Source: Bacillota bacterium (GTDB lineage Bacteria > Bacillota > UBA4882 > UBA8346). From it: a stretch of DNA of 25,942 bases. Where the stretch lies: assembly GCA_023415835.1 (NCBI GenBank), contig JAEZJK010000114.1, positions 1 to 25,942 of the forward strand, in the 5' to 3' direction. The notes below the pieces were generated by a model, which did not search any database, was not told the origin of the DNA, and saw only the letters and a list, made by a program, of their open reading frames with translations. Positions 15,546 to 22,929 of the stretch are shown in pieces (the first letter of the stretch is position 1; every line of letters starts with the position of its first letter). The position numbers and the translations under genes are program-made.

Positions 15546-16808
15546 ATGCGATTTAAAAATAGGGCCATATTCTTTGCATTATTAGCAGTTATTCTATTAT
15601 GTATACTCTTGAGTATCTTAATAATCGGTTATAATCCCTTAAAGAGACAGCTAAACTTGGCTATATTTTCGTATATCTCGATAGTGATTTTTATCGGCAT
15701 TTTTTTGATATTGGAATGGAGAATAAAAGGGCTTAAAAATAAAAACCAAAGGTTAAATTCGGATTTAAACAAAGCAATCTTTGATTTGATGGCCTTATTT
15801 GAGTTTACCAATGTTTTAGGCAGTGATCTCCGTTTGACCCAAATGATGGAATTGATGGTGGATACTATTAAACGCATCCATTGTTACGATGGATGTTGTT
15901 TGTTTTTTTACGAGGAACACCATCAGCAATTTTCCGCTGAGGTTAACCGGGATTTTCCGGAAAAAATAAATAAAACTAAATTACCAATTAAAGATTTGCC
16001 CGGCGGCTCCCTGGTAAAGTCCGGACAGGCCATGTTCATCAATAATATTTATGAGGAATTCCCAAATTTAAAAATTAAAGATCGGCATTTCAAGGAATTG
16101 CTGGGTGAATTCAAATCGTTTCTTTTATTGCCTTTAATGGTTGAACGGAAGTTAATCGGGTTGCTTATCTTGGCAAAACAAAAGGCTGCCGCTTATCTTC
16201 AAGACGACCTAAGGCTATTGTTAATAATATCTAATCAGGTCGGATTAGCTATTCAAAACCGCCGTCTCTACGAGAAAGCATACTATTCGGCAATCACCGA
16301 CGGCCTAACCGGTATTTACAATCAAAAATATTTCCGGGAACAACTAGAATTTCAACTCGAAAAAGCGAAGGAATATAATTTTAAAATATCATTAATCTTA
16401 ATTGACATTGACCATTTTAAAGGATTCAATGATACATATGGGCACCAGACAGGCGACGCAGTCTTGAAAGAGGTATCTAAGGTCATTCAGGATTGCGTTA
16501 ACCCTGATTGCCTTGTAGCGAGATATGGGGGAGAAGAATTTGTAGTAATTATACCTGACGCCCCGACCGATGTTGCGGTTACCATCGCTGAAAAAATCCG
16601 GGCTTTCATTGAAAAACATAATGTGAATACTAGTGAATATTCTAATCTCAAAGTTACGGTCAGTTTGGGGCTTGCGACTTTCCCGGATCATATCATCAAT
16701 ATGCGCCGAATGGTTGGCGAATTAATTGATATTGCTGACGATAATTTGTATGCGGCAAAAAATGCAGGTCGCAACCGGGTCTGCATTCCAAAACCTACCA
16801 ATGTGTAA
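15546..16808 (+). CDS. Membrane-bound GAF-GGDEF diguanylate cyclase
   Basis: Makes c-di-GMP from two GTP. The 420-residue protein has two N-terminal membrane helices (about 8-28 and 38-57), a cytoplasmic GAF sensor domain (about 86-240) and a GGDEF domain (about 250-415). The active-site motif is intact (RYGGEEF, G328-F332), as are the metal/substrate residues in LIDIDHFKGFND (D287, N295). There is no EAL or HD-GYP domain. The RxxD inhibitory site normally just before GGDEF is missing (CVNPDCLVA instead). I chose ATG 15546 with GGAGAA seven bases before; the longest frame, from TTG 15519, has no ribosome binding site. The signal sensed by GAF is unknown. A PilZ receptor is encoded at 229-900. 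Confidence 0.92.
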   Translation: MRFKNRAIFFALLAVILLCILLSILIIGYNPLKRQLNLAIFSYISIVIFIGIFLILEWRIKGLKNKNQRLNSDLNKAIFDLMALFEFTNVLGSDLRLTQMMELMVDTIKRIHCYDGCCLFFYEEHHQQFSAEVNRDFPEKINKTKLPIKDLPGGSLVKSGQAMFINNIYEEFPNLKIKDRHFKELLGEFKSFLLLPLMVERKLIGLLILAKQKAAAYLQDDLRLLLIISNQVGLAIQNRRLYEKAYYSAITDGLTGIYNQKYFREQLEFQLEKAKEYNFKISLILIDIDHFKGFNDTYGHQTGDAVLKEVSKVIQDCVNPDCLVARYGGEEFVVIIPDAPTDVAVTIAEKIRAFIEKHNVNTSEYSNLKVTVSLGLATFPDHIINMRRMVGELIDIADDNLYAAKNAGRNRVCIPKPTNV

Positions 16809-16907
16809 CGGCATTAGTTAATTAAACAATCAACACTTACCATTTTTTAGTAAGTATTATGACTTTATAATACAGTTGCATTTATTAAAAAATCCATTGA
16901 TACTTAA

Positions 16908-16936
16908 TTGACAAAACAAAATATCTCAGCTATACT
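16908..16936 (+). promoter_or_regulatory. SigA promoter of tRNA-Trp
   Basis: Consensus TTGACA (16908-16913), a 17-base spacer and TATACT (16931-16936), 16 bases before the mature tRNA. The upstream region is AT-rich. Confidence 0.85.
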
Positions 16937-16952
16937 ATAATAGTAAAAAAAC

Positions 16953-17028
16953 AGGGGAGTAGCTCAATTGGTAGAGCGTCGGTCTCCAAAACCGGTGGCT
17001 GCGGGTTCAATTCCTGTCTCCCCTGCCA
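16953..17028 (+). tRNA. tRNA-Trp (CCA)
   Basis: A 76-base cloverleaf. AGGGGAG pairs with CTCCCCT, discriminator G and an encoded CCA. D arm GCTCAATTGGTAGAGC. Anticodon loop CTCCAAA gives anticodon CCA. T arm contains GGTTCAATTCC. Confidence 0.97.
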
Positions 17029-17036
17029 AACATTAT

Positions 17037-17060
17037 TCGGTGTAGCAAGCCGATTTTTTT
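17037..17060 (+). terminator. Terminator of tRNA-Trp
   Basis: TCGGT, loop GTAGCAA, GCCGA (with one G-T pair), then seven T. A short but well-placed stem. Confidence 0.65.
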
Positions 17061-17103
17061 ATGTCCAAATATTTAAGTATTACTAATTACGGAGGCGACC
17101 ACG

Positions 17104-17679
17104 ATGTCCAACAATCAAGTTCCTGCAGGAATCTCCAACCGTCATTTGCACCTTTCCCAATCGGATCTCGAAACGTTATTCGGTAAAGGTTATGAATTAA
17201 AACAGATGAAACCCCTATCCCAACCTGGGCAATATGCGGCTGAAGAAACTGTCACTCTAGTCGGACCCAAAAATAATATCCCTAAAGTCCGAATCTTAGG
17301 CCCGGTTCGGCCCCAAACCCAAGTCGAAATCTCCCGTTCCGATAGTTTCACCCTCGGGATAACCCCTCCGGTAAGGGATTCCGGTTCAATTAACGGTTCT
17401 CCGGGTATAATAATTGAGGGACCTAAAGGAAGGTTGGAAATAAAAGAGGGGGTTATCATCGCCCAACGCCACCTCCATCTGCATACCGATGAAGCCGAAA
17501 AAATGAATATAAAGGATAAAGATTATATCTCGGTTAAATTTGAAGGAGATCGGGGCGTCGTTTTTAATAATGTCTTAGCTAGGGTAAGCCCCAAGTTCGC
17601 CAAAGATCTTCATCTTGATATTGATGAAGCCAATGCGGCTGGTATTTCCAATGGCGACCTAGGCACAATCATTCGTTAA
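17104..17679 (+). CDS. pduL: PduL-type phosphate propanoyl/acetyltransferase
   Basis: Interconverts acyl-CoA and acyl-phosphate, feeding ATP formation through acetate or propionate kinase. The 191 residues cover the two-domain PduL barrel. The zinc-binding His motifs are NRHLHLS (H14, H16) and AQRHLHLHTDEAE (H123, H125, H127, E130), followed by the family motif LHLDIDEANAA. The protein begins directly with the catalytic domain, without the N-terminal helix that targets PduL to microcompartments, and no shell genes are nearby. A cytosolic fermentative role in place of Pta is therefore likely. ATG after GGAGG with eight-base spacing. FmdB follows 19 bases downstream. Confidence 0.92.
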   Translation: MSNNQVPAGISNRHLHLSQSDLETLFGKGYELKQMKPLSQPGQYAAEETVTLVGPKNNIPKVRILGPVRPQTQVEISRSDSFTLGITPPVRDSGSINGSPGIIIEGPKGRLEIKEGVIIAQRHLHLHTDEAEKMNIKDKDYISVKFEGDRGVVFNNVLARVSPKFAKDLHLDIDEANAAGISNGDLGTIIR

Positions 17680-17698
17680 GAATAGACAGGTGAAGTAA

Positions 17699-17920
17699 AT
17701 GCCATTATATGAATTTAAATGTCACGATTGCGGGGCAGAATTCGAAGAACTTTGTCCGTTAGGCAGTACCTCTTGGATATGTCCTAAATGCCAGTCACTG
17801 AATACAATCCGTAAAATTTCAAAATTTTCAGCTAAGAGTACTGATGCCAACGGAACCAAAAGCATTGCCAGCAACAAATGCGGTTCTTGCCACGGAGGAA
17901 GCTGCAGCGGTTGTCATTAA
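17699..17920 (+). CDS. FmdB-type zinc ribbon protein
   Basis: A 73-residue protein. The N-terminal FmdB/CxxC zinc ribbon starts MPLYEFKCHDCGAEFE (C8, C11) with the second pair in ICPKC. The tail is Gly/Ser/Cys-rich (KCGSCHGGSCSGCH) and adds further Cys and His residues. FmdB proteins are small putative regulators of uncertain role. The ATG is preceded by a modest AGGTGAAG. Close spacing suggests co-transcription with pduL. Confidence 0.88.
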   Translation: MPLYEFKCHDCGAEFEELCPLGSTSWICPKCQSLNTIRKISKFSAKSTDANGTKSIASNKCGSCHGGSCSGCH

Positions 17921-17949
17921 AATTTGAAATAATAAAAAATGGTTAATAT

Positions 17950-18037
17950 CTTATTTAAAATTATTTGTATTATTGTCTGATATATTATTCTGTGATATAT
18001 TATTATTAATTATTTTTTACTAATAATTTTAAATAAG
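17950..18037. repeat. Perfect 16-bp inverted repeat around the ilvC promoter
   Basis: CTTATTTAAAATTATT (17950-17965) is the exact reverse complement of AATAATTTTAAATAAG (18022-18037). The arms are 56 bases apart and flank the ilvC promoter. The right arm ends inside the ilvC ribosome binding site, sharing the AAG of AAGGAGG (18035-18041). The spacer also holds a direct repeat, TGATATATTATT twice. Confidence 0.85.
17973..18001 (+). promoter_or_regulatory. Candidate SigA promoter of ilvC
   Basis: TTGTCT (17973-17978), a 17-base spacer and TATATT (17996-18001), inside the inverted repeat. Transcription would start near 18008, downstream of the left arm, so this transcript would carry only the right arm. 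Confidence 0.5.
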
Positions 18038-18048
18038 GAGGTTTGTAA

Positions 18049-19044
18049 ATGGCTAAAATGTATTATGATCAAGACGCTGACTTGAATTTGTTACAAGGAA
18101 AGAAAATTGCCGTAGTTGGTTATGGAAGCCAGGGGCATGCTCATGCTCAAAATTTACGTGATAGCGGGTTATCGGTAATTGTAGCTCAACGGCCCGGTAG
18201 TGATAATTATCAAACTGCGCTCAATGATGGTTTTAAACCGATGTCAGTTGCCGATGCAGCGAAAGAGGCCGATGTAATTCAAATCTTACTCCCGGATCAG
18301 ACTCAGGCATCTGTATATAAGAACGAGATCGCTCCCTACTTAACTCCGGGAAAGGTATTAATGTTCGCCCATGGCTTTAACATACACTTTTTTCAAATCA
18401 TTCCGCCTAAAGATGTTGATGTAATCATGGTCGCCCCAAAAGGACCGGGACACCTGGTCCGGCGCGTTTATACCCAAGGCGGCGGTGTGCCGGCGTTAAT
18501 TGCGGTTTATCAAGATGCTTCCGGGAAAGCTAAAGATATTGCTCTGGCATACGCCAAAGGCATCGGGGGCACCCGGGCCGGTGTCCTGGAAACCACCTTT
18601 AAAGAAGAAACCGAAACTGATCTCTTTGGCGAACAAGCGGTATTGTGCGGCGGTTGCGCTGAGTTGGTCAAAGCGGGATTTGACACCTTGGTTCAAGCAG
18701 GATACCAGCCGGAGATCGCTTATTTTGAATGTTTACACGAGCTCAAATTAATTGTTGATTTAATGTATGAAGGCGGTATCGCTAGAATGCGATATTCCAT
18801 CAGTGATACAGCTGAATACGGTGATTTTATGGTAGGTAAACGCATTATCAATGAAGAGACCAGGAAAGAAATGAAGAAAGTGCTGCATGAGATTCAAACC
18901 GGTCAATTCGCCCGAAATTGGCTCCTGGAAAATCAATCCAATCGGCCAGTCTTTAATGCCATGCGCCGGATTGAAGCCGAGCATCCCATTGAAATAGTCG
19001 GGAAAAAACTACGTGACATGATGAGTTGGATTAAGCAAAAATAA
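18049..19044 (+). CDS. ilvC: Ketol-acid reductoisomerase (class I)
   Basis: Second step of Val/Leu/Ile synthesis: isomerises and reduces acetolactate or acetohydroxybutyrate, with Mg2+. The 331-residue class I length fits. The Rossmann motif is GYGSQGHAHAQNLRDSG (24-40). Active-site residues are H108 (FAHGF), D191 and E195 (DLFGEQ), E227 and E231 (ECLHEL) and S252. The cofactor loop reads R48-P-G-S51-D52-N53: where NADPH-preferring enzymes carry a second phosphate-binding Ser, this has Asp, suggesting NADH use. ATG after AAGGAGG. No other branched-chain biosynthesis gene is adjacent, and no T-box leader is seen. Confidence 0.96.
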   Translation: MAKMYYDQDADLNLLQGKKIAVVGYGSQGHAHAQNLRDSGLSVIVAQRPGSDNYQTALNDGFKPMSVADAAKEADVIQILLPDQTQASVYKNEIAPYLTPGKVLMFAHGFNIHFFQIIPPKDVDVIMVAPKGPGHLVRRVYTQGGGVPALIAVYQDASGKAKDIALAYAKGIGGTRAGVLETTFKEETETDLFGEQAVLCGGCAELVKAGFDTLVQAGYQPEIAYFECLHELKLIVDLMYEGGIARMRYSISDTAEYGDFMVGKRIINEETRKEMKKVLHEIQTGQFARNWLLENQSNRPVFNAMRRIEAEHPIEIVGKKLRDMMSWIKQK

Positions 19045-19080
19045 AAATTCTAATTAATAATACTAAAAGATATACAAGAT

Positions 19081-19120
19081 TCACCTTCTTTGGTAAAATA
19101 AAGAGGGTGAATTTGATTTT
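19081..19120 (+). terminator. Likely ilvC terminator
   Basis: TCACCTTCTTT (19081-19091), loop GGTAAAAT, AAAGAGGGTGA (19100-19110): 11 pairs with one G-T. Only a broken T tract follows (ATTTGATTTTATT), so efficiency is uncertain. Confidence 0.55.
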
Positions 19121-19137
19121 ATTGGAGATTAATGCTG

Positions 19138-19914
19138 ATGTTCCTAAAAATACGTTTTATTATTTGGTTATCGGTTTTGATGTCTTTTATCTATGCAATC
19201 CCTGTATTTGCTGAAGCGGATCTTGAAAGTGAAAAAAACGAATCAAAATCAACAAACTATTGGGGAATAATAATTCCTTATCGCACCTTAGAATATGACA
19301 ATCAAACCTATCTGGGAAATGATGAAATCAATAATCTGCCAATTAACTGGGATAATAGTCCCAAATGGGGTCTAATTTACAGTTCAAAAAAAGGGGTTGA
19401 ATATAGCTTTATTTATTCGGAAAATACCCATTCAGTGGAGGCCATTAATTGCAACTCTTCTAATTACATGGTAAATATCGGTTATAATGAATATATCTAC
19501 GAAAAAGGTTCAATCCGGTGTTACGTTTTCATCCGGACCACGTTATATAATTTGCTAGAAATTAATAATACCTCATCTAATGGGGGCTTAACCGAAGCCA
19601 ATTTTGAGGGTGGTTGGTTAAATAGGGATTGGAGCATCAATTCGGATCATTTAAATACAGATGATGATGATGATTTCTTTGATGCAGCATTATATATCAT
19701 AGACATGATCATTGATATCTCAAAAAACAGCAGTTATGGCTTATGCCTTGAATATCAAATAACCCCCAAAATCTCTTTAAGCTCTCGAGCCTATTATTCG
19801 TTATTATCTTGTAAATCAACCCGGAAAGGCGTATTAGGTACTGATGACAATTCAAAACTGAGACTGGATTTTAAGGGTTTCTGCAGTGAGTTTGGATTAC
19901 TAATTAGGTTTTAA
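19138..19914 (+). CDS. Secreted protein of unknown function, possible beta-barrel
   Basis: A 258-residue protein with a clear signal peptide (IRFIIWLSVLMSFIYAIPVFA, cut after VFA at about residue 24). The mature part is rich in aromatic residues in an alternating pattern with many turn-forming Asn/Asp/Gly (WGLIYSSKKGVEYSFIYSEN style hairpins). An Asp run (DDDDDFFD) lies in the middle, and the chain ends in Phe (FGLLIRF), as outer-membrane barrel proteins do. I recognise no family. Two ATGs six bases apart are possible; 19138 has the better spacing from GGAGAT. It stands alone between ilvC and repeat copy B. Confidence 0.7.
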   Translation: MFLKIRFIIWLSVLMSFIYAIPVFAEADLESEKNESKSTNYWGIIIPYRTLEYDNQTYLGNDEINNLPINWDNSPKWGLIYSSKKGVEYSFIYSENTHSVEAINCNSSNYMVNIGYNEYIYEKGSIRCYVFIRTTLYNLLEINNTSSNGGLTEANFEGGWLNRDWSINSDHLNTDDDDDFFDAALYIIDMIIDISKNSSYGLCLEYQITPKISLSSRAYYSLLSCKSTRKGVLGTDDNSKLRLDFKGFCSEFGLLIRF

Positions 19915-19915
19915 G

Positions 19916-19986
19916 TAGTCGTCCACGTCAATATCCAATTGACCCACGTGAAATTATGAAAATGGGATTGACGTGGATCGACATGC
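19916..19986 (+). repeat. Palindromic intergenic repeat, copy B
   Basis: Outer arms GTCGTCCACGTCAAT (19918-19932) and ATTGACGTGGATCGAC (about 19967-19982) pair over 15 bases with one bulged A. The inside contains AATTGAC and CCACGTG. It aligns gap-free with the reverse complement of copy A. It begins within five bases of the stop of the preceding gene and lies between two convergent genes, where it might act as a roadblock or processing site, though it has no T tract. Confidence 0.8.
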
Positions 19987-20045
19987 ATCGTAGCATTTTC
20001 TAGATAGGCTCAACCGGTGTAACCTTAAAATCTGCTAAACCCCGA

Positions 20046-20570
20046 TTAAAGCTCACATTTGTTACCTTCGCATTTTCGTTTTTCTTTTTCCAAATCGCTT
20101 AAATGAATCGTAAGGGCATCAACTGAAATTTGAATCTCCCGGATTGAAAGCCCTAAGGAAGCCATTAAAAACAAGAGGCTAATCCCAAAGGCTATTTCTG
20201 CCATGAAAACTTTATCAAAAAAAATTAGCAGCATACTAAAAACACACAAGAAAAAACTGGAAACGCCTAAAAATTGCATCTCTTTGATTAAATTAATTCT
20301 TTGTTTTAAGTTTTCAATCTGGCCAAGTAACAATTGATCCGGGTTCTTAATATATTTGGAGTGCAAATCACGGACTAATTGGGCCAATACCAGAAAACGA
20401 TTGGTATAGGCGAGCAACAACAATGAAATTGCCGGAAAAAGCAATGCTGGGGTTGTTAAGGTCAATTTTAGGTGCCCGGTTAACTTACCGCTGATAAAAT
20501 TTTCCGATAAAAAAATGGTGTAAATCAGTATTAAACCTACCAATATCGCCCAAAACCCTTTTTTGTTCAC
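20046..20570 (-). CDS. DUF2721 family membrane protein
   Basis: A 174-residue membrane protein. It has an N-terminal helix (about 7-25), the DUF2721 core TTPALLFPAISLLLLAYTNR (39-58) followed by FLVLAQLVRDL, a charged amphipathic loop, and two further helices (about 98-118 and 123-143). It ends in a charged coiled tail (LSDLEKEKRKCEGNKCEL). The family function is unknown. GTG start at 20570 with a strong AAGGAGGTCA upstream. It faces the previous gene tail to tail and is divergent from the SH3 lipoprotein. Confidence 0.8.
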   Translation of the reverse strand: MNKKGFWAILVGLILIYTIFLSENFISGKLTGHLKLTLTTPALLFPAISLLLLAYTNRFLVLAQLVRDLHSKYIKNPDQLLLGQIENLKQRINLIKEMQFLGVSSFFLCVFSMLLIFFDKVFMAEIAFGISLLFLMASLGLSIREIQISVDALTIHLSDLEKEKRKCEGNKCEL

Positions 20571-20705
20571 TGCGTGACCTCCTTTTGAACCTTAATCGCT
20601 AATTGAATTCCAGGTTCCATGTTGATCAACTTTTTGATAAGTTTAGGATAATTGTATCATAGAATTGCGGTGACGAAAATTATTAATAATTTTGACACTT
20701 TTGAA

Positions 20706-20733
20706 TTGAAAATGAAGGATTTCTTGTTAAAAT
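20706..20733 (+). promoter_or_regulatory. Candidate promoter of the SH3 lipoprotein gene
   Basis: TTGAAA (20706-20711), a 16-base spacer and TAAAAT (20728-20733) in the 233-base divergent region 20571-20803. A TTGACA at 20692-20697 lacks a -10 at the right distance. Nothing else recognisable was seen in that gap. Confidence 0.35.
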
Positions 20734-20806
20734 AAAGAAATATTTAACAAAATATTCTTATATATAGTGTTGGTTAAAAAATACTTTTTAAGATAGGAGT
20801 GTCGTG

Positions 20807-21514
20807 ATGAAATTAAAGCAGTTTGGCTCGTGGTTATTGGTAATTATGATTTCGTTTGGTTTGTCCGGTTGCTTTGAGGGTAAAAATGATTATTCCAAAC
20901 AAGGGGTATGCGTGGTTGAAAATACCTCACTTCGGACTGAACCTAGCACCAAGGGGCAATGGACCTCTTCTTTGGCCTTGGGTGAGACCGTAAAGCTTGA
21001 GAGCAGTCCCATTAAAGATGCGGCTGATCCAAAAGTTGAGTACGTTAAGGTTAAACTTTCAGACGGCACCAAAGGATATGCCAGTACCTGGTGTATTGTC
21101 CGCGGGGCTTACGTTGGAGTAATCCAGAAAACGGCTAAGATCTATAAACGCCCCGATTTACTAGCTGAATCAAGTCAACAGTTTGAATTGATGAATATTG
21201 TGGCCGTCGAGGAAGAAAAAGATGGTTGGATTCGGGTTACCGGAGAAGGGCGGTCTAAAATTGGCTGGATTCAAAATGAATCGATCCGAAAAGATAAAGA
21301 AGATGTGGTCACCGCAGTGTTGTTGCGAAAAGCTATCCGCGAAAAAGGGAATAATATACCCAGGGAAGAGATGGAGGCAATCGTATCGAAGCTTCCCTAT
21401 CAAGATAGTTATTTTGTAAACTTGATAATGGAAAAGTATGAAGATGAAGCGGTTCAAGAAGAAGGGTATGATGATACCATTAACGATTCTGCCGAAAGCC
21501 CAGTGACCCAATAA
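20807..21514 (+). CDS. Lipoprotein with two bacterial SH3-like domains
   Basis: A 235-residue exported protein. The lipobox LSGC (Cys22) follows a short hydrophobic signal, so it should be lipid-anchored. Two SH3b-like domains follow: about 34-100 (VVENTSLRTEPS ... GYASTWCIV) and about 105-165 (TAKIYKRPDL ... GWIRVTGEG ... IGWIQNES). Such domains typically bind peptidoglycan or protein ligands. The C-terminal 65 residues are charged and acidic, without recognised fold. I chose ATG 20807 (AGGAG seven bases before) over the adjacent GTG 20804. Two terminators follow. Confidence 0.83.
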   Translation: MKLKQFGSWLLVIMISFGLSGCFEGKNDYSKQGVCVVENTSLRTEPSTKGQWTSSLALGETVKLESSPIKDAADPKVEYVKVKLSDGTKGYASTWCIVRGAYVGVIQKTAKIYKRPDLLAESSQQFELMNIVAVEEEKDGWIRVTGEGRSKIGWIQNESIRKDKEDVVTAVLLRKAIREKGNNIPREEMEAIVSKLPYQDSYFVNLIMEKYEDEAVQEEGYDDTINDSAESPVTQ

Positions 21515-21548
21515 AACTCATTATGACATATGCGATATTGTCCAGAAC

Positions 21549-21584
21549 AAGCTGGGGTTTTAGGCCCCAGCTTACTTTTTATTT
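21549..21584 (+). terminator. First terminator after the SH3 lipoprotein
   Basis: AAGCTGGGG (21549-21557), loop TTTTAGG, CCCCAGCTT (21565-21573), then ACTTTTTATTT. Confidence 0.88.
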
Positions 21585-21586
21585 AG

Positions 21587-21623
21587 CAACCCGTCGGGCA
21601 GATTAGGCCCAACGGGTTGTTTT
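21587..21623 (+). terminator. Second, tandem terminator
   Basis: CAACCCGT (21587-21594) pairs with ACGGGTTG (21612-21619), and inside it GGGC pairs with GCCC; TTTTG follows. It lies directly after the first terminator and insulates htrA. Confidence 0.75.
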
Positions 21624-21720
21624 GCTTATCGGGGAATAACCTTATATTTCTAAATATTTTGGGAAATATATGAGATATTCTAATTAAAACTTAGTTTTAG
21701 TTGTGCTGGGAGGAATACTT

Positions 21721-22848
21721 ATGGGTAAAGACGGCCATAGGAGGAATATTTTAAAAGGGTTGTTAGTTAAAAAATATAATTTACTAACCTCAATCTTTTT
21801 ACTGGTTATCGGAACGTTGATCGGTAGCGTAATTATTTTAAATTTCCCAAAAGGCAATCAAAACTTTTTAAAAGCCAGTTTAGTTGGGAACGCCATTCCA
21901 ATAACTGAAATTGCTAAAACTGCGGGGCCGTCAATGGTTGGAATCCGAATGACTGCCGCTACCTCAGCAGAAGAATTTTTTGATTCGGGAAAAGAAGGAT
22001 TAAGGGCAGAGGGTTCAGGCGTGATCATCAGAAAAGATGGTTATATCATGACCAATTATCATGTAGTAAGTAATGCGGACCCGCGTAATAAGGAATACCA
22101 TCGGACTAACCTGGAAGTATTCCTGCCCGATAAAAGACAGGCGAAGGCTAAATTTATCGGAGGGGATAAACTCAACGACTTGGCTGTGATCAAAATTGAC
22201 TTAAAAAATTTAGCGGTTGCGAACTTAGGGGATTCATCCCGGTTAAAAGTAGGGGAGTCGGCGATAGCGATTGGAAATCCATTAGGGTTAGAGTTTGCCG
22301 GCTCGGTGACCGCCGGGGTAATCAGCGCTTTAAATCGAACTATCTCCATTGAAGATCGGACTCTCAACCTGATTCAAACCGATGCCGCCATCAATCCGGG
22401 GAATAGTGGAGGGGCGCTGGTTAATTCGGAAGGGAAGGTCATCGGTATCAATACCGTAAAGATATCAGTTTCCGGAGTTGAAGGGCTTGGTTTTGCCATT
22501 CCAATTAATGAGGCTAAACCGATTATCAATCAATTGATTAAATATGGGTATGTTAAAGGGAGGCCGTTAATCGGAATCAGTGGCCGGGAGATAACCCAAT
22601 CGTTGGCTGATTATTATCATTTACCAAAGGGGATTTTTATTATCCGGGTTGAACCGGGCAGCGGCGCCGCTAAGGCCGGGATCCGCAAACGGGATGTTAT
22701 GATTAGTTTAGCCGGTAAAAATGTAGCTACCATGAGTGATGTCAATGCGGTCAAGAAATCTTATAAAGCGGGAGACACTGTAAAAACGGTTGTGATCCGG
22801 GGGAAAAGAAAAATCAGTTTGGATTTGACTTTTTCAGAAGAACGCTAA
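21721..22848 (+). CDS. htrA: HtrA/DegP-type trypsin-like serine protease with PDZ domain
   Basis: A membrane-anchored quality-control protease of the cell envelope; 375 residues. An N-terminal cytoplasmic stub and one membrane helix (about 20-41) precede the trypsin fold (about 60-250). The catalytic triad is His114 (TNYHVV), Asp153 (NDLAVIKI) and Ser229 (GNSGGAL). One PDZ domain (about 275-370) contains PLIGISGRE and GSGAAKAGIRKRDVMISL. I chose ATG 21721, preceded by GGGAGGAA; the longer frame from GTG 21703 would include the ribosome binding site. Upstream, TATATTTC (21643-21650) and GAAATATA (21663-21670) form an inverted repeat that may be an operator. Confidence 0.94.
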   Translation: MGKDGHRRNILKGLLVKKYNLLTSIFLLVIGTLIGSVIILNFPKGNQNFLKASLVGNAIPITEIAKTAGPSMVGIRMTAATSAEEFFDSGKEGLRAEGSGVIIRKDGYIMTNYHVVSNADPRNKEYHRTNLEVFLPDKRQAKAKFIGGDKLNDLAVIKIDLKNLAVANLGDSSRLKVGESAIAIGNPLGLEFAGSVTAGVISALNRTISIEDRTLNLIQTDAAINPGNSGGALVNSEGKVIGINTVKISVSGVEGLGFAIPINEAKPIINQLIKYGYVKGRPLIGISGREITQSLADYYHLPKGIFIIRVEPGSGAAKAGIRKRDVMISLAGKNVATMSDVNAVKKSYKAGDTVKTVVIRGKRKISLDLTFSEER

Positions 22849-22873
22849 TTTAAAATTATCGATTGCAAAAAAC

Positions 22874-22923
22874 AAAAGGATGCGCCATTATATCGGTTCT
22901 TCGGTTAAATGATGCATCCTTTT
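22874..22923. terminator. Bidirectional terminator between htrA and the nitroreductase
   Basis: AAAAGGATGC (22874-22883) and GCATCCTTTT (22914-22923) form a perfect 10-bp outer stem, with CATT/AATG pairing inside. T-rich tracts exist on both strands (TTTT forward; TTTTGTTTTTTGC on the minus strand), serving two convergent genes. Confidence 0.85.
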
Positions 22924-22929
22924 CAGGTT

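Noticed and set aside
16835..16855. Hairpin ACTTAC/GTAAGT after the diguanylate cyclase as a terminator
   Set aside because: Only six A/T-rich pairs, a nine-base loop and no following T tract.
17921..18048. T-box or leader-peptide attenuator before ilvC
   Set aside because: No T-box TGGxACCGCG motif, no specifier stem, no run of Leu/Val/Ile codons and no terminator with a T tract.
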